DNA of 64,000 nt from Halichondria panicea (taxonomy: Eukaryota > Porifera > Demospongiae > Suberitida > Halichondriidae), in NCBI RefSeq assembly GCF_963675165.1, contig NC_087383.1, forward strand, positions 372,001-436,000, in the 5' to 3' direction. Position numbers and translations under genes: made by a program. The notes under the pieces are model-generated. The model saw only the letters and a list, made by a program, of their open reading frames with translations. It was not told the DNA's origin and ran no database searches. Positions within the stretch are counted from its first letter, which is position 1. Every line of letters begins with the position of its first letter. Positions 1-11,900 of this stretch are shown in pieces.

Positions 1-2467
1 AAGAATGGAACCTCGGTTGATATAGACCTGGCTAGCTTCGACAAGTCGGAAAAGCTGAATTATCTGGATTCATGTGAGATCCTACTATTGTGCTTCCCCA
101 TTGGCATACTGTAGTAGATATACACACACACGAAATGTAAGCTACTATTATATCGGCCGTTTCGTATATAAATACACGTAATTTTGATGGTTAGGATGAG
201 GGGGAGTTCCTGCGTGTTTGTTAGCCATAAATTATGGATTATCTGATCAATAATTATGAATATTAGATAATTATGATATGCACTTTGCATGTGCCGTCAG
301 CCATTGATAGCGTTCAAAAGAGGTGAATGCTGAGATTGATTGGCTGTTGGCGCTTACCACTCTCCTTGTAGACAGTTGCAGCTCTGAATAGGACTGGCAT
401 GTGATGTGGTGTAATAAGCCTTGACAATGTTCAGTCCCTTTCATAACTACATAATACGCAGCTAATGTCAGCTGCTACCACACAACACCAAGGCAAACAC
501 ACAAATTGTGTACATAGTAGCAACGAACATGTTCTTTAATTTGTGTACATGTATCAGAATTCTATCTAGGATTATTTGTTGGGGGGGGGGGAGATGAGAA
601 TTAAAAGAGAGGAGTGTTTGGGGGTCTTCCTCCGGGAAAATATTAGCTGGTTGGGAGCTAGACTGTTTGGGGAGGAAGCTCCCCCCCCCCCCCCCCCCCC
701 CACAGAATAGAACCCTATGTAACATGTCCGTAACATCCACTTACACATGTAGCTGCTGGATTCTCTCTTCAACAGAAGTCTCAGATCCCTGTCAACTATA
801 CTCAATGTGCTTCCGGCAAACTGAATACAATACTCGGCTTTGAGTGTAACGCAACCTCAAAATGGTCCGACAAGAATATCTCTAATTTTGTATTTGCTGA
901 TGATAGACTCTCTCCGTGTTTTGTGAGTAGTATTAATTTTGTGACATAATTATAATATAATATATAATAGACATTGCTTCTACAACATGCCTAAAAGTTC
1001 TTGAACGTACACTACACACTTGTCTTATCTGTACAGATTGCAATCAATATTTAAAATCATTGTTTTGTGCCACAAAAAGTCTGAGCTACTGTATTATACG
1101 AAACTGATTCTGTGACTATTACAATGCGTTATTAATTTTACTCAGTCTCAGCAATTCTTTCAATCGGCGATGCATAAATAATTGTTTGTTGTTCTTCTCT
1201 TGGGTCTCAGATTGAGATTGCTTTCAAGTACAATGGCTCCTGCTATAATGCTCCTACCGTTGCCCCTGCCAACTGTCAGCTGGATGGATACAACACAAGC
1301 ACTCTATCCAAGTAAGTGATGCTAAAAGTATAATAATTATACAGCTAATCCTCGCGGGCCATACTTTAAAAACTGATACTGCAGACAATGTCACAGTATG
1401 TTTGTGTAGGCCGTATGTACATGTACATTGTATACTTTGAGCGCTTTTGAAAATATAGTTTTCTATTTAGCAATCACGGTATAACTGCATGCCATGGATT
1501 GTCGGAAGGTTGCCTATTTTATAGGTTATTGCCCCCCCCCACACACACACACATACACATACACATACACACAGACAACCGTTCTGGTTTGCTACCGTAC
1601 CACACACGGTGTGCTTCAACGGTACAGAGGACAGACTCTGTACCATCTTCTTCTCGTTCTGTCATGCCATTCCCGAAACCACACTCTTCAATCTAGACAG
1701 CTGTCACAAGGAGAACGCAGCCGTCTGTCAAATTGGTGAGCCGAGGGTTAATTCATATAATCTTTGATTATCTGTGACTTATAGACAAGTGTTTTATTTG
1801 TAACAGAAGAGATTAATTTTGTGTAGCCCTTTAAGAAATTATCTCGGCAATGCCTCAGATTTTACACATCGATCTGCATTGTCTAGGTGAGAGCAAAGAT
1901 GGAGTCAAAGAGAGTGAATACAGTATGGGGCAGTACAAAGAAACAACACGATTCATACCAAGTAAGAGAGTTGCTACTAATATGCTAGCCCATCATCCTC
2001 TTCATTTACTGTAACTGCGTACAAGTACATGTATCACATGATATTGTAGCAGTACACACACGTGTAATATACACAGCTCGAGTTGAATGTACTCCTCACA
2101 AATTTAGGATTGGCTGAAAGACTTAGCCACGAGTTTTGTGAGAGTCATTTTATCATTCTTATCCCCCCCTTGCATAGATGATGAGGCAGTGAACGGTGGT
2201 TTTCACCTGGAGGCTCTCAACGGGAGCAATCCAAAAAACGACAGCCATTGTAATTCCAATTTCAATACAATTATCATCCTCGGATGTAACAAGGATGTTC
2301 AATGGCCGGAAAGTGGAGACTTGACTAATCACATCGTGCCATATTATAATGAACAATGCCAGGTAATATTCAGTCCAATGCCACATTATGTATGTAATGT
2401 GTGTTATCAAGAAGTCATGCACTCCTGGTGTTATAGCCAAATGTACATGTACATGTATGTGTTTTCT

Positions 2468-2546
<79 letters not shown>

Positions 2547-3068
2547 GCACACACACATCACACACCACACACATCACACACCACACATCACACACATACC
2601 ACACACACACACAGTGGGTATTTGAGCTCCAGTATGATGGTGCCTGTCTTTCCGAATTCCCAGTTGTTAATCAGGACGTGCCTTCTCCTGTCGGCTGGAT
2701 ACTCATGGGCCTGTGAGTTACTGTCTATGTTAATAAGTGTGATACCCTACCAAAGGCCTGTAGACTATAGCATATACCGAACCCCTTGATTTAAACAGGG
2801 GTTAGATCCCTTCTAGACGACTTAAATAGGACCAATTCAATCTATATTTTATCCACAAGTATTGTGATCGGAGTGTATCACTTCACACCCCCCTTCCCCT
2901 CAGTTGCGGACTGGCCGTGATCATCTACTTGGCGGTGGGAATGTCCGTCCAGTATTTTGTAAAGGGAGCTCGTGGCTCTGACATTATACCTCATGTCACT
3001 TTCTGGACAGGAGTTGGTACTCTAGTTGTTGTGAGTTCCTCCCACCCCACACGCACACACACACACAC

Positions 3069-3125
<57 letters not shown>

Positions 3126-3397
3126 ACCTTTTATCTTAGTACCTACGCTTGATGAAATCCCCCCTTACTTAGTTTATAATTCAACTAAATGCTTACTCCC
3201 TTGCGTTGTGTGTACGTATACACCTAGCTAGCAGTACGTATAACTATATGCCTTTTATTTATTAACTCCTTCCCCGCACACACGATATATAGGAGGGTTG
3301 CAAATTCTCACTGGATGTGGTTACTTGCTTCCATTTCAAGGATGGTTTTAAGCCTATTCGTGGACCTAACAGCGGTGTGCAGTACGACCAGATTTAA
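1..3397 (+). CDS. Mannose-6-phosphate-receptor-like type I membrane protein (5' end outside window)
   Basis: Exons read as about 1-73 (join to the next exon not in phase, so an exon in 74-775 may be missed), 776-922, 1211-1311, 1575-1735, 1887-1961, 2178-2362, 2615-2712, 2904-3030 and 3293-3397; phases agree from 776 onward. The luminal part has paired cysteines spaced as in MRH (mannose-6-phosphate receptor homology) domains: the end of one module (exons 776-1311), then a fuller one from about 1575 to 2712 with the typical Phe-rich strand, Cys, and a Cys-Gln pair. One hydrophobic membrane segment (exon 2904-3030) follows, then a short tail ending in YDQI, a YxxPhi-type sorting signal. By family knowledge such receptors carry glycosylated enzymes from Golgi to endosomes. 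The usual CxYxF ligand strand reads CQWVF here, so ligand type is uncertain. It could instead be another MRH membrane protein. (CA)n tracts directly precede exons 1575 and 2615. Confidence 0.68.
576..702. repeat. Poly-G and poly-C homopolymer pair in an intron
   Basis: A run of about 10 G near 581-590 and a run of about 22 C near 681-702 on the same strand, 90 bp apart. They can pair as a hairpin, and the C-run's complement could form a G-quadruplex. They lie in an intron of the receptor-like gene. Confidence 0.8.
2467..2614. repeat. (CA)n microsatellite with degenerate CACAT tail, ending at a splice acceptor
   Basis: About 80 bp of pure CA followed by imperfect CACAT/CACAC units running directly into the acceptor of exon 2615-2712. 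Long Thr-His or Val-Cys open frames here are repeat translations, not genes. Confidence 0.95.
3045..3123. repeat. (CA)n microsatellite
   Basis: Nearly pure CA for about 75 bp just after the donor of exon 2904-3030, in the last intron of the receptor-like gene. Confidence 0.95.
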
Positions 3398-4241
3398 TCT
3401 ATTGGTCGTATTAGACTGTTTATTGTATATTCATATTTCACATTTGTAACACACTCGTAGAGAATTTTTGCATTGCTGTTCAATTGTAGAATGTAGTTAG
3501 CATTTTTGTTATCAGCGTTTTTATATTGTACTCGAGTATGAATTTATTGTGCACACAAAATGAAGTAAAGCTGTCTATACATCATTAGAACAGAACATTA
3601 TATACACTGTCTATGTACGATATCTACACAGTCGCATCATGTATGCATGCAGTAAAAGCTATATAGGGAAATTTAAAGCAGTATAGAATGCATTTTAGTA
3701 ACAGAATGCCAGCAGTGGAGTGGGTAGTAGAAGTGCTGTTTGTATTAATTAGCCTCCTTCGTGCAGCCCGGGATCGAGGCTAGATTTGTATATAGGGTTA
3801 TTTTTATAGAAAAGATATACAATCTTATAATGACCTTTTGTGCACAAAATAAATTATAATAATATTATTGCAGTAAAGTATAAAGCTGTCTATATACAAT
3901 AAAAATTATTATACCTGTCTCTATACATTATACATATTATAAGATCGGATACTACACAGTTGCATCATGTGTGCAGTAGAACGAAGGGGCAGTATAGAGA
4001 ATAGCAGTAGAACAACAGAACGCCAGCAGTATAGTAGTGGAGAATGGGTAGTAGAATTGGGTAGTAGTAGAATGGATTGTAGAATAGAATAGCACGGCGG
4101 GTATAACATAATTATATAGTTGGCATTGGTCTAGAAGATGGCAGACATCTTTCCCTCTCTCTCTCAATCGATGGCTGACAGGTATATACAGTCACAATAT
4201 ATACCTGGCTTGCAACCACTCGTTGCCATGTGCCTCCATGG
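3398..4241. other. Convergent intergenic region
   Basis: AT-rich sequence between two convergent stops (receptor-like gene at 3397, GTPase at 4242). It should hold both 3' UTRs. Two diverged copies of a segment are visible (around 3540-3760 and 3850-4090): both contain a tgcagtaaaa/tgcagtagaa stretch, a 'cagtatagaatg'-like stretch and 'aatgccagcagt'-like text, so a local duplication is likely. No further gene seen. Confidence 0.5.
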
Positions 4242-5075
4242 CTAGTGGGCAGAGCACAATCGAATTATATCGACTTCAATAGAATTTGGTGACGCAACTA
4301 ACGAGTCTAGCAACTTCTTATCTTTCCTGAAACGTGTCAATCGTGACCAAATACTCCGCACTTTTCTCCGAGTCGAGTTCTTCTTCTCGATTTTGACTAC
4401 CTTCACGGCCTCCTCATCAGCTGGTTTTTTCATTACGACTGCACTGATAGCAGACTGAAATGCCTCAAATATGTTGATATTGACTGCCGATGAAGTCTCT
4501 ACATAAGTGCAGCCATACTCATTAGCAAAGGTGAGTGCTTCATCATAGGAGAGGATTCGTTCGTTACTTCGAAGATCGCACTTTGTACCAATCAGAACAG
4601 CCGGGAGGGACGAGGTTCGAACACTCTCCAGCAGCTGTCGTGCTGTGGTCAGAGACGATTGGTTCTCGAGTGAGAACACCACCAGTACTGCGTCCACTAG
4701 ACTCAGATAATTACTGCAATCGCATGAGCTCTGTATAGAGAAGAGGATATACTATAAAATTGGTGTCCTTGATGCTTCAATGAACTGCATGCATGTTTGG
4801 TATATACAACACTTTCACTATTAAAGAACTAGCCAGCTGTGTAATGAAGCTAGCTTTGCATGCATGCATTCACTGCTCACCTCTCCGATGCCAGCAGTGT
4901 CCAAGATGTTCACATTCACCAACTGACCCTCCACTTCTGTTTCAATGCAATACTCATCCTCCAGTGTCGGGTCATAGTGATGGAGGAACCGACCAGTGAT
5001 GTATCTGACCACCATTGCCGATTTCCCAACACCAGCAGATCCCAGTACGGCCAATTTTACGTTTTGAATAGGCAT
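4242..5075 (-). CDS. RERG/RasL12-like small GTPase
   Basis: Two exons on the minus strand, 4881-5075 and 4242-4730, joined in phase 0 to give 227 aa. The start is the Met of MPIQNVKLAVLGSAG; the frame stays open upstream, but this Met fits the family N-terminus. G1 is GSAGVGKS, the effector region is YDPTLEDEY, G3 is DTAGI, G4 is GTKCD and G5 is ETSSA. The Ras Gly12 position is Ala, as in RERG. The Ras Gln61 position is Ile, so intrinsic hydrolysis is probably altered (inference). The tail is basic (RRKVRSIWSRLTRFRKDKK) and ends without a CaaX box, as in RERG, which suggests cytosolic or charge-based membrane localisation. The gene is convergent with the receptor-like gene and starts 224 bp from the ZFR stop codon. 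Confidence 0.85.
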
Positions 5076-5161
5076 TTTGAATGAGCTAGGTTTAATAATG
5101 CAGCTGGATCTAGTTTCTGGTCTAAGCAGTGTAACTGTTGCACTTTTATAGTGTGTGCATG

Positions 5162-5185
5162 CTTCCGGAATCATGCGCATGCGCA
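5162..5185. promoter_or_regulatory. NRF1-type palindrome and ETS-type site upstream of the GTPase
   Basis: TGCGCATGCGCA at 5174-5185 is a perfect match to the NRF1 consensus YGCGCAYGCGCR, and CTTCCGGAA at 5162-5170 contains an ETS core. They lie 87-110 bp upstream of the GTPase start codon, where a promoter is expected. Function is inferred from the motifs only. Confidence 0.5.
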
Positions 5186-5298
5186 AAGCAACAATTTTTG
5201 GAAGGAATCATTCAATGTAAATGTACATGTACAACAAGGAATAATAATAAGTGTACACAAAATCAATTCAGAAAAATTGTCTAGTTAATAATTCTCCA

Positions 5299-6063
5299 TT
5301 ATTGCTCCAACTTTGCCTTTTTGACAGCACCCCCTCCTTCACCGTCACTGATGGACGGTCGTTTGACCCCTGTACCCTCGGAATCACCTTTAACCTCTGT
5401 ACCCTCAGCAGGTTTTGTCTCCTCAGGGAGGTCACCTGGCAATGGGTCCACTCCCAACACCAGGTGGAGCTTCTTGATGGCCATCAGCCTCAGGGCATGC
5501 TGCAGAATACAATAGTACAGTGAACACTGCATTGGGGCGATACCTTACAGAACATAAAACTTGTTTCAGTAAAAAAAATATAATGCACGCTATTATTATA
5601 ATATCAATTTTAATGAATATCACTCATCGATGTACAGTATAAATCGATTTTAACTCAAACAACAAATTTCAAAGATCGCTAATTGATTTGACAGGCCCAC
5701 CTCTGCCAAGCCCTGTAGTTGAGGTTGATCAGATTTAGAATGCAGCCAAATTTTACTTGTACATGTATGTAACGTGGACCGCCCCACATGCAGAGAGATG
5801 TACCTACCTGTGGACCACCCCACATGCAGAGAGATGTACCTACCTGTGGACCACCCCACATGCAGAGAGATGTACCTACCTGTGGACCACCCCACATGCA
5901 GAGAGATGTACCTACCTGTGGACCACCCCACATGCAGAGAGATGTACCTACCTGTGCACTGAGTGTGACGTTCGATCGGTCTGAGGCTGAGAGAGAAGCA
6001 GCTGCATCCATCTTGTCCTTCTCACAAGGGTCAAGCAGACCTCGACCACCTGAAGAGTGCGTG

Positions 6064-6131
<68 letters not shown>

Positions 6132-8890
6132 GATGGGTTAACAATATCATACATACATGTAATAAAAATGACTCTAACTTGAGTAAAGATTGTCCAATTT
6201 CACAACTAAAATGTGCATTTTAGTAGCTATTTGATAGAGCTACAATTCTATAAACACGTATATAATAAACGCTTCACTTTCAGTATACAGTGGCAGGGGA
6301 ATACCCTAACACTCCCCCTCACCTGGCAGGAATATACCCGAGGCAACACATTCCATGATGCGTCTGAACAGGTCTCCAGGTTGTGTGTAGGCAGGGTGGC
6401 TGGACAGAGCACACTTCTCAACAAGCAGCTCTAACATCTGATGAGGGACAGACAAACACAAACTACTGACAACACTGTAATGTATAATATGCAATGTACA
6501 TGTGAAGCTAAACATTATTATAGCTTAGACTCTATAAGCTACAAACTATATACTGATAACACTGCAATGCACATGTGAACTAGACAAACAAGCTTAAGGT
6601 ATAGATGTTATAGAGTGAGATCTATCTTGTGTTCACTACCATACATGTACATGTCAGTACAATGTGTCCATGGCTACACACTAGCTTACCCAGGATTCAA
6701 GCACTCCCCAGGCAGGCACTCGACGGCATATATCCTTCATCACTCTCAGCACAACTCCAGCAGTGGGTGTGTTTCGAGACATTGCCTGAAGACGAACAGT
6801 GAGAATGAAGAGAAAGCCTAATCAAGGTATATAATTATGTTTTTAAATTAAAACGCTTTTTCTGTAAGGCTCGATTATATCTAAAGCTTTTCTGTGTACA
6901 GACTAACTTAACCTCTACTGGTTCAGGTTTGCAAGCAGCTTAATGCGCCTATTGTGCAAAACTGACCCGGCACTGCCACCCCGACTATCACCGTGGCAAC
7001 CATATTGCTATGGTTACCACCGCTCAGTGGAGTGGCCGTGCCATTAACGAGTACAGGATTGCAGAATAAGATAATGAGTAGATTTATTAAGCATTTTGCA
7101 AACCTTAAACCATTTCGTGTGTCTCAGCGCAGCTAGTGCGGCCACACAATACTGCCGGTTGAGAACTCCTTCAGTCTGGTCGGCTAAGGGGAAAGGGGCG
7201 GAGTCAATACACCCCCATACATACACGAATATACGCACACCCCCAACCAACCCCCCTGCAATACAGCTACCCCCCAATATAATAGTGCTACCCCTGCAAT
7301 ACAATAGTGCCCCCCCTGCAATACAGCTACCCCCCAATATAATAGTGCTACCCCTGCAATACAATAGTGCCCCCCCTGCAATACAGCTACCCCCAATATA
7401 ATAGTGCTACCCCTGCAATACAATAGTGCCCCCCTACAATAGAACTGTACTCACAGTAAGATATATGTATACCGTTGGTTTAAAATAATCTCACAATAAG
7501 GGTTAGAGTGGCCACCACCATGCATTATGGAGGCTGTTTCTATTAGACTAACAACACACACACACAGAGTGTGATAAAGACTTAAGCGGAATAACCCCAC
7601 CAAACATAATAACAAGGTGAGAACAACACATCACTTGTACTTAGCAATACGCGTATGGAAATCGCAAATTGCTGAAAAATGTTCACACACAGGACGAGTA
7701 CATTAGATAAGGATTAGTGATAATGGGTGCCTTGGTTACGCTAATAGGCGGAAGAGGTGATGCATTAAGGTGTAGGATGATGATTGGCAACGGCAGTTAG
7801 CAAATTGAGTCAAGGAGCTACAAAGTGCCCGAACAATGATTAAATTAGGCTTGAGCCAAGTCCCATCACGCAGCTGCATTATAGCTAATAGTCAGCTGCA
7901 GAGGAAGTAGCTGAATGACTAAGTGGGTGAAATGTTGTTTCTTCTTTTCATAAAAACGGAAAATCATCAAACAACACATTCCTGGTTTATTGAATCAGAA
8001 CTGATGTAACCTACCCCACCCCATAATCAGTTCTCATGCTCTACATAACAACACAGGAAAACACCAATTGTAACTATATTCTACGTAAGAAGCTTCATTC
8101 AAAATAGTTCCAGGAATTTCAAGGGAGGGGTGAGTTGCTATTATAATTTCCCTGGAAACAAGGTGTACGAAAGTTTTTGACCAACAAAGAGTGTAATTAG
8201 CCACAAATGCTTCTCTTAGCCAACTAAGGAACATGGCTGCTACAAGGTACTGCTTTCCAAGTAGTCTGATGACATCTAATTACTAGAACCACAAGTGCTT
8301 CAAAGGGAGCATGAATGAGCATGAATGAGAGCCTTGTCAGGCCTGCACCACTGTCTAGGGGTAAGGACCTTGAGACTGTATATGGTGACACTGAGACAGT
8401 CTAGAGACAGACAAAGCATGCACACTAACTAATAGCCAGACAGGGAGTACACTGTATGATGAAGGAACAACTGTAGCTACATGTATCAAAGCAGCACACG
8501 GTTAATCACATCACAATGAAACCTGCTGGTCATCCCTGGGCTAGACTAGCTGTAATAGATGTTCACAGAGGTGGCCTGCTAACACACAGGTTGTAGCACA
8601 TGCTAAAGAGGCTTTGGGGCCCATTACCAGGCTGGCTGTATTATAGAAGATGGCCTACTTACAGTGACCACAATACACCGGTACTTCCACTACAAATGCA
8701 CACAACTAGTCTAACTGTCCACACCTTGTGACTGCAGTGCTGATGGTTCCTGTCTCATCAGAGGAGAAGAGAACACAACACTCACTATGACACGGAAAGT
8801 CTCCACCTGACAGATGATGTTGACCATGCTCTTGCCACTGAGTGGCGTCGTGTTGTACACGATCTCATTCTCAGAGTTACGCAATAGAGA

Positions 8891-8931
<41 letters not shown>

Positions 8932-11900
8932 GGGGGGGGTGGGTGGGTGGGTGGGTGGGTGGGTTGAGGGTTAAAGCAATCAGAAATCTGAACACTAAAT
9001 GTACCAAATAAACAGAATTTATACCATCAAAGCAGCACGTTTGTTACATACATCTATACCTCGAATTTGATGGCCAGCCTGTTGATAACGAGGTTGAATA
9101 GAGTCATGGTGGGTTTCTTATCACACATGAGCACCAACTCTGCCGAGCACTCGCCCTTGAGCAGGAGGTTGTGAGCAAACACCCCTACACGCATCACACC
9201 CTTCAGTTCCCCTGCAGAGGGAAACACAGTATTCCCTAAACCACAGCAAATCACACACACACACCCAGCTTGAAGTATTACATAATATTATATTTCTATG
9301 GTGACAGCCACACACATAAAGTGGGTCTGTGAGTGTTCCGTAAATATTTGGAAGTTGTGTGAACACTCTAGATGTAGGCATGACAACATGAGTGGCTCAA
9401 CCCCACCAAACCCAGCCGATTGCCAAACCTCTCCAAAGAGATGATATATACTGCATAGCCATTTATACTAGGCCCACACACACCACATTAAAGGGTATAA
9501 TTTGTATACACCATCCTTTTTGCAACAGTCCTACTTGTACCCAATATAACAGCAATTGACTTCACAAGGGATCCTGTATACACACTCATATAGAAGCGGC
9601 CATAACTTTAGTTCTGTTGGTCCAATAACGCTAATTTTATGATTTTCTGAAAGCTTAGAGAGAGGCCTTTCAGATGATGTCTTAAAATCAAACGTCTATT
9701 TTGGGCTTGTTTTTGACTAAATACCATGGGCTATATATAGCCCACGATCTTTCCCCGAAAATTGAAAATTATGGTCCCTCCCAAATTTAAAATTTGAGCA
9801 TACCATCTGAACAAGCTTCTTCTAAGCTTTCAGAAAATCATAAAATTGTTGAATTTGGACCATCAGAACTCTAGTTACAGAGCCAACTCTAGTACTTTCA
9901 AAATGAAGGGGCTCACTAAATGTCTCATCCTTGACACTGCCATTGACGACAGCTGCCTTCTCTGCCAACAACTCATCAGAAATGGTCTTGAGGGATTTCT
10001 CTACCTCCTCCACCACACGCTCTACAGCCTTCGTCTGAAATAGATCAACCAATGGGATTAGCAGTAAATATCAGGCTCCAATTAATAGTAGCCATTAGCT
10101 TAGCAATTTTTCCTGCTGTTAGGCAACTGCTGATAACAAAATACATGACTGTACAGTTCAAGTAGAGAATTTTTTCATTCAATTTTCGTGCTCACCTCAG
10201 CTCGTGAAGGGTAGACCAACTTGTGCCTGTCCATCACTAGGATATCATCGTGGGGGTCGTGATGCTGTGTGGTGGGTGGTGTGTGGGGGTACGATATACA
10301 CACAGTGAACAGAGAAGCTCAGCTACAACTGTACACGTATGTATATGCAGCTACATGTACATGTACGTGACTCGCTGATGGTCTAAATTCAACGATTTTT
10401 TGATTTTAAAAAGAGCTCTTTCAGATGGTATGCTCAAATCTAAAATTTAGAATGTGCATTATTTCCCAATTTCGGAAAAAGACCATGGTCTTTTGTCAAA
10501 AACAGGCCTAAAAGAGATTTCTGATTTTAACACATCATCTGAAAGGCCTTTCTCTAAGCTTTCAGAAAATCATAAAATTAACATTATTGGGCCAACGGAA
10601 CTAACGTTATGGCTGTTGAAAGATGTAACGCTACTACTTACAAGGTCAGGGTTCATGGTAGCGTCCCAGCCTCCGTCCCAATCACCCTCATCCTCCCTCT
10701 CCCGGGATGGCTCTTGTTTCAGCTCTAGCGGTGGGTCTGTTTCATCACTCCAGCCACGCCCCACACCACCACCACCACGCCCCCTTCCACGCCTCATCAA
10801 CTGCTCCCTCTCACGTTGTTTCTCCTTTTGCTTCTTCTGTGTAACCGAGCAAGTGTACTAAATACAGGTCAAACAGGTACAGTGTACGTACATCATACAG
10901 GTCAAACAGGCACAGACTGCACATAATAATTATATACTCCATTTGATTTTATTGGACAGCCTAAATCTTATTTTTAGGATTTTCTAAAATAACTATTTAG
11001 CTCAACTATTAAAACCAGAGAAGCTTCAAAAATGGCCTAAGAGGATCTTTGAAAGAGCTCACTTACTGTGAAGTTTTTAGAACAGCACCCTATGACAATA
11101 AACAGAGCTGTGTTCTAACCCCCTCCCCCCCCCTTCCAATCACCTCTGTGTTGGTGGGCTCTACAAAGAGGTCTGGCTGATACATCTTCTTGTAGTTGGT
11201 CCTATGTCTCCGCCCGCTGATGTGTGCCTTCTTGGCGTACTCATCGTTGAAGTAGCAATCACACATATCACACTTGTACTGAGCGTGCGGAAACTTTGGG
11301 TCGTCTTTGACTGCCTTCACCAGGTGCTCTCCTGTGGAATACAGTGTGTGTAGGGATGTGCAGTATGTAATAGATATAGCTCATGCTATATGATATCATG
11401 ACCACCCTTTACCAAATCATGCCTCGAGGCTATGCGACAGTGTAATAAAATAACACGGAAGGGACTTTTATTACAAGCTTACAACCTTGACAACAAGCTA
11501 TAATAATTATTAAACTTGACTTCATAGGGTTATAGAAAAACTGAGGATAAATCAGAGGCTATTCAGGAACTAATTATTACCCTGGGAACCATTATCTTAG
11601 TTCTGGTTAGGTGGTGAAGCTCACACATGTACTCAGAAGGTGCTGGAATGTATTGAAAAAGCTGCCCATATTTCTTTATGCTGAGCAAATATAGTTGTAC
11701 ATGTACATGCAGTGCTCATTACCAACAGGTTCCACGACTCTATCCTGGTTATCCTCTTGTTGTTTTTTATTGCCATTGGTATTGGCCGAGGCTAGAGGGG
11801 TCTTCTTGGGCAGTGTAGGTGGTGTTGGTGGGTAGACACTGACCTCTGCCGGCTTATTTACTTCCCCCGTTGAGTGGAGAGTCCTACCCCCCACAAACGC

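Noticed and set aside
2138-2789. Long open frames rich in Thr-His or Val-Cys (also at 12896-14080, 20379-20822, 25710-26115)
   Set aside because: They are translations of (CA)n/(GT)n microsatellites; the adjoining real exons are read in other frames with proper splice sites.
5650-6011. Repeat protein with units VGTSLCMWGGPQ or its reverse-strand versions
   Set aside because: It is a 36-bp intronic minisatellite open in several frames because the unit is a multiple of three; only splice-site choice could make part of it coding.
5774-7440. CRISPR-like arrays
   Set aside because: The repeats are directly tandem without unique spacers, and the genome is eukaryotic.
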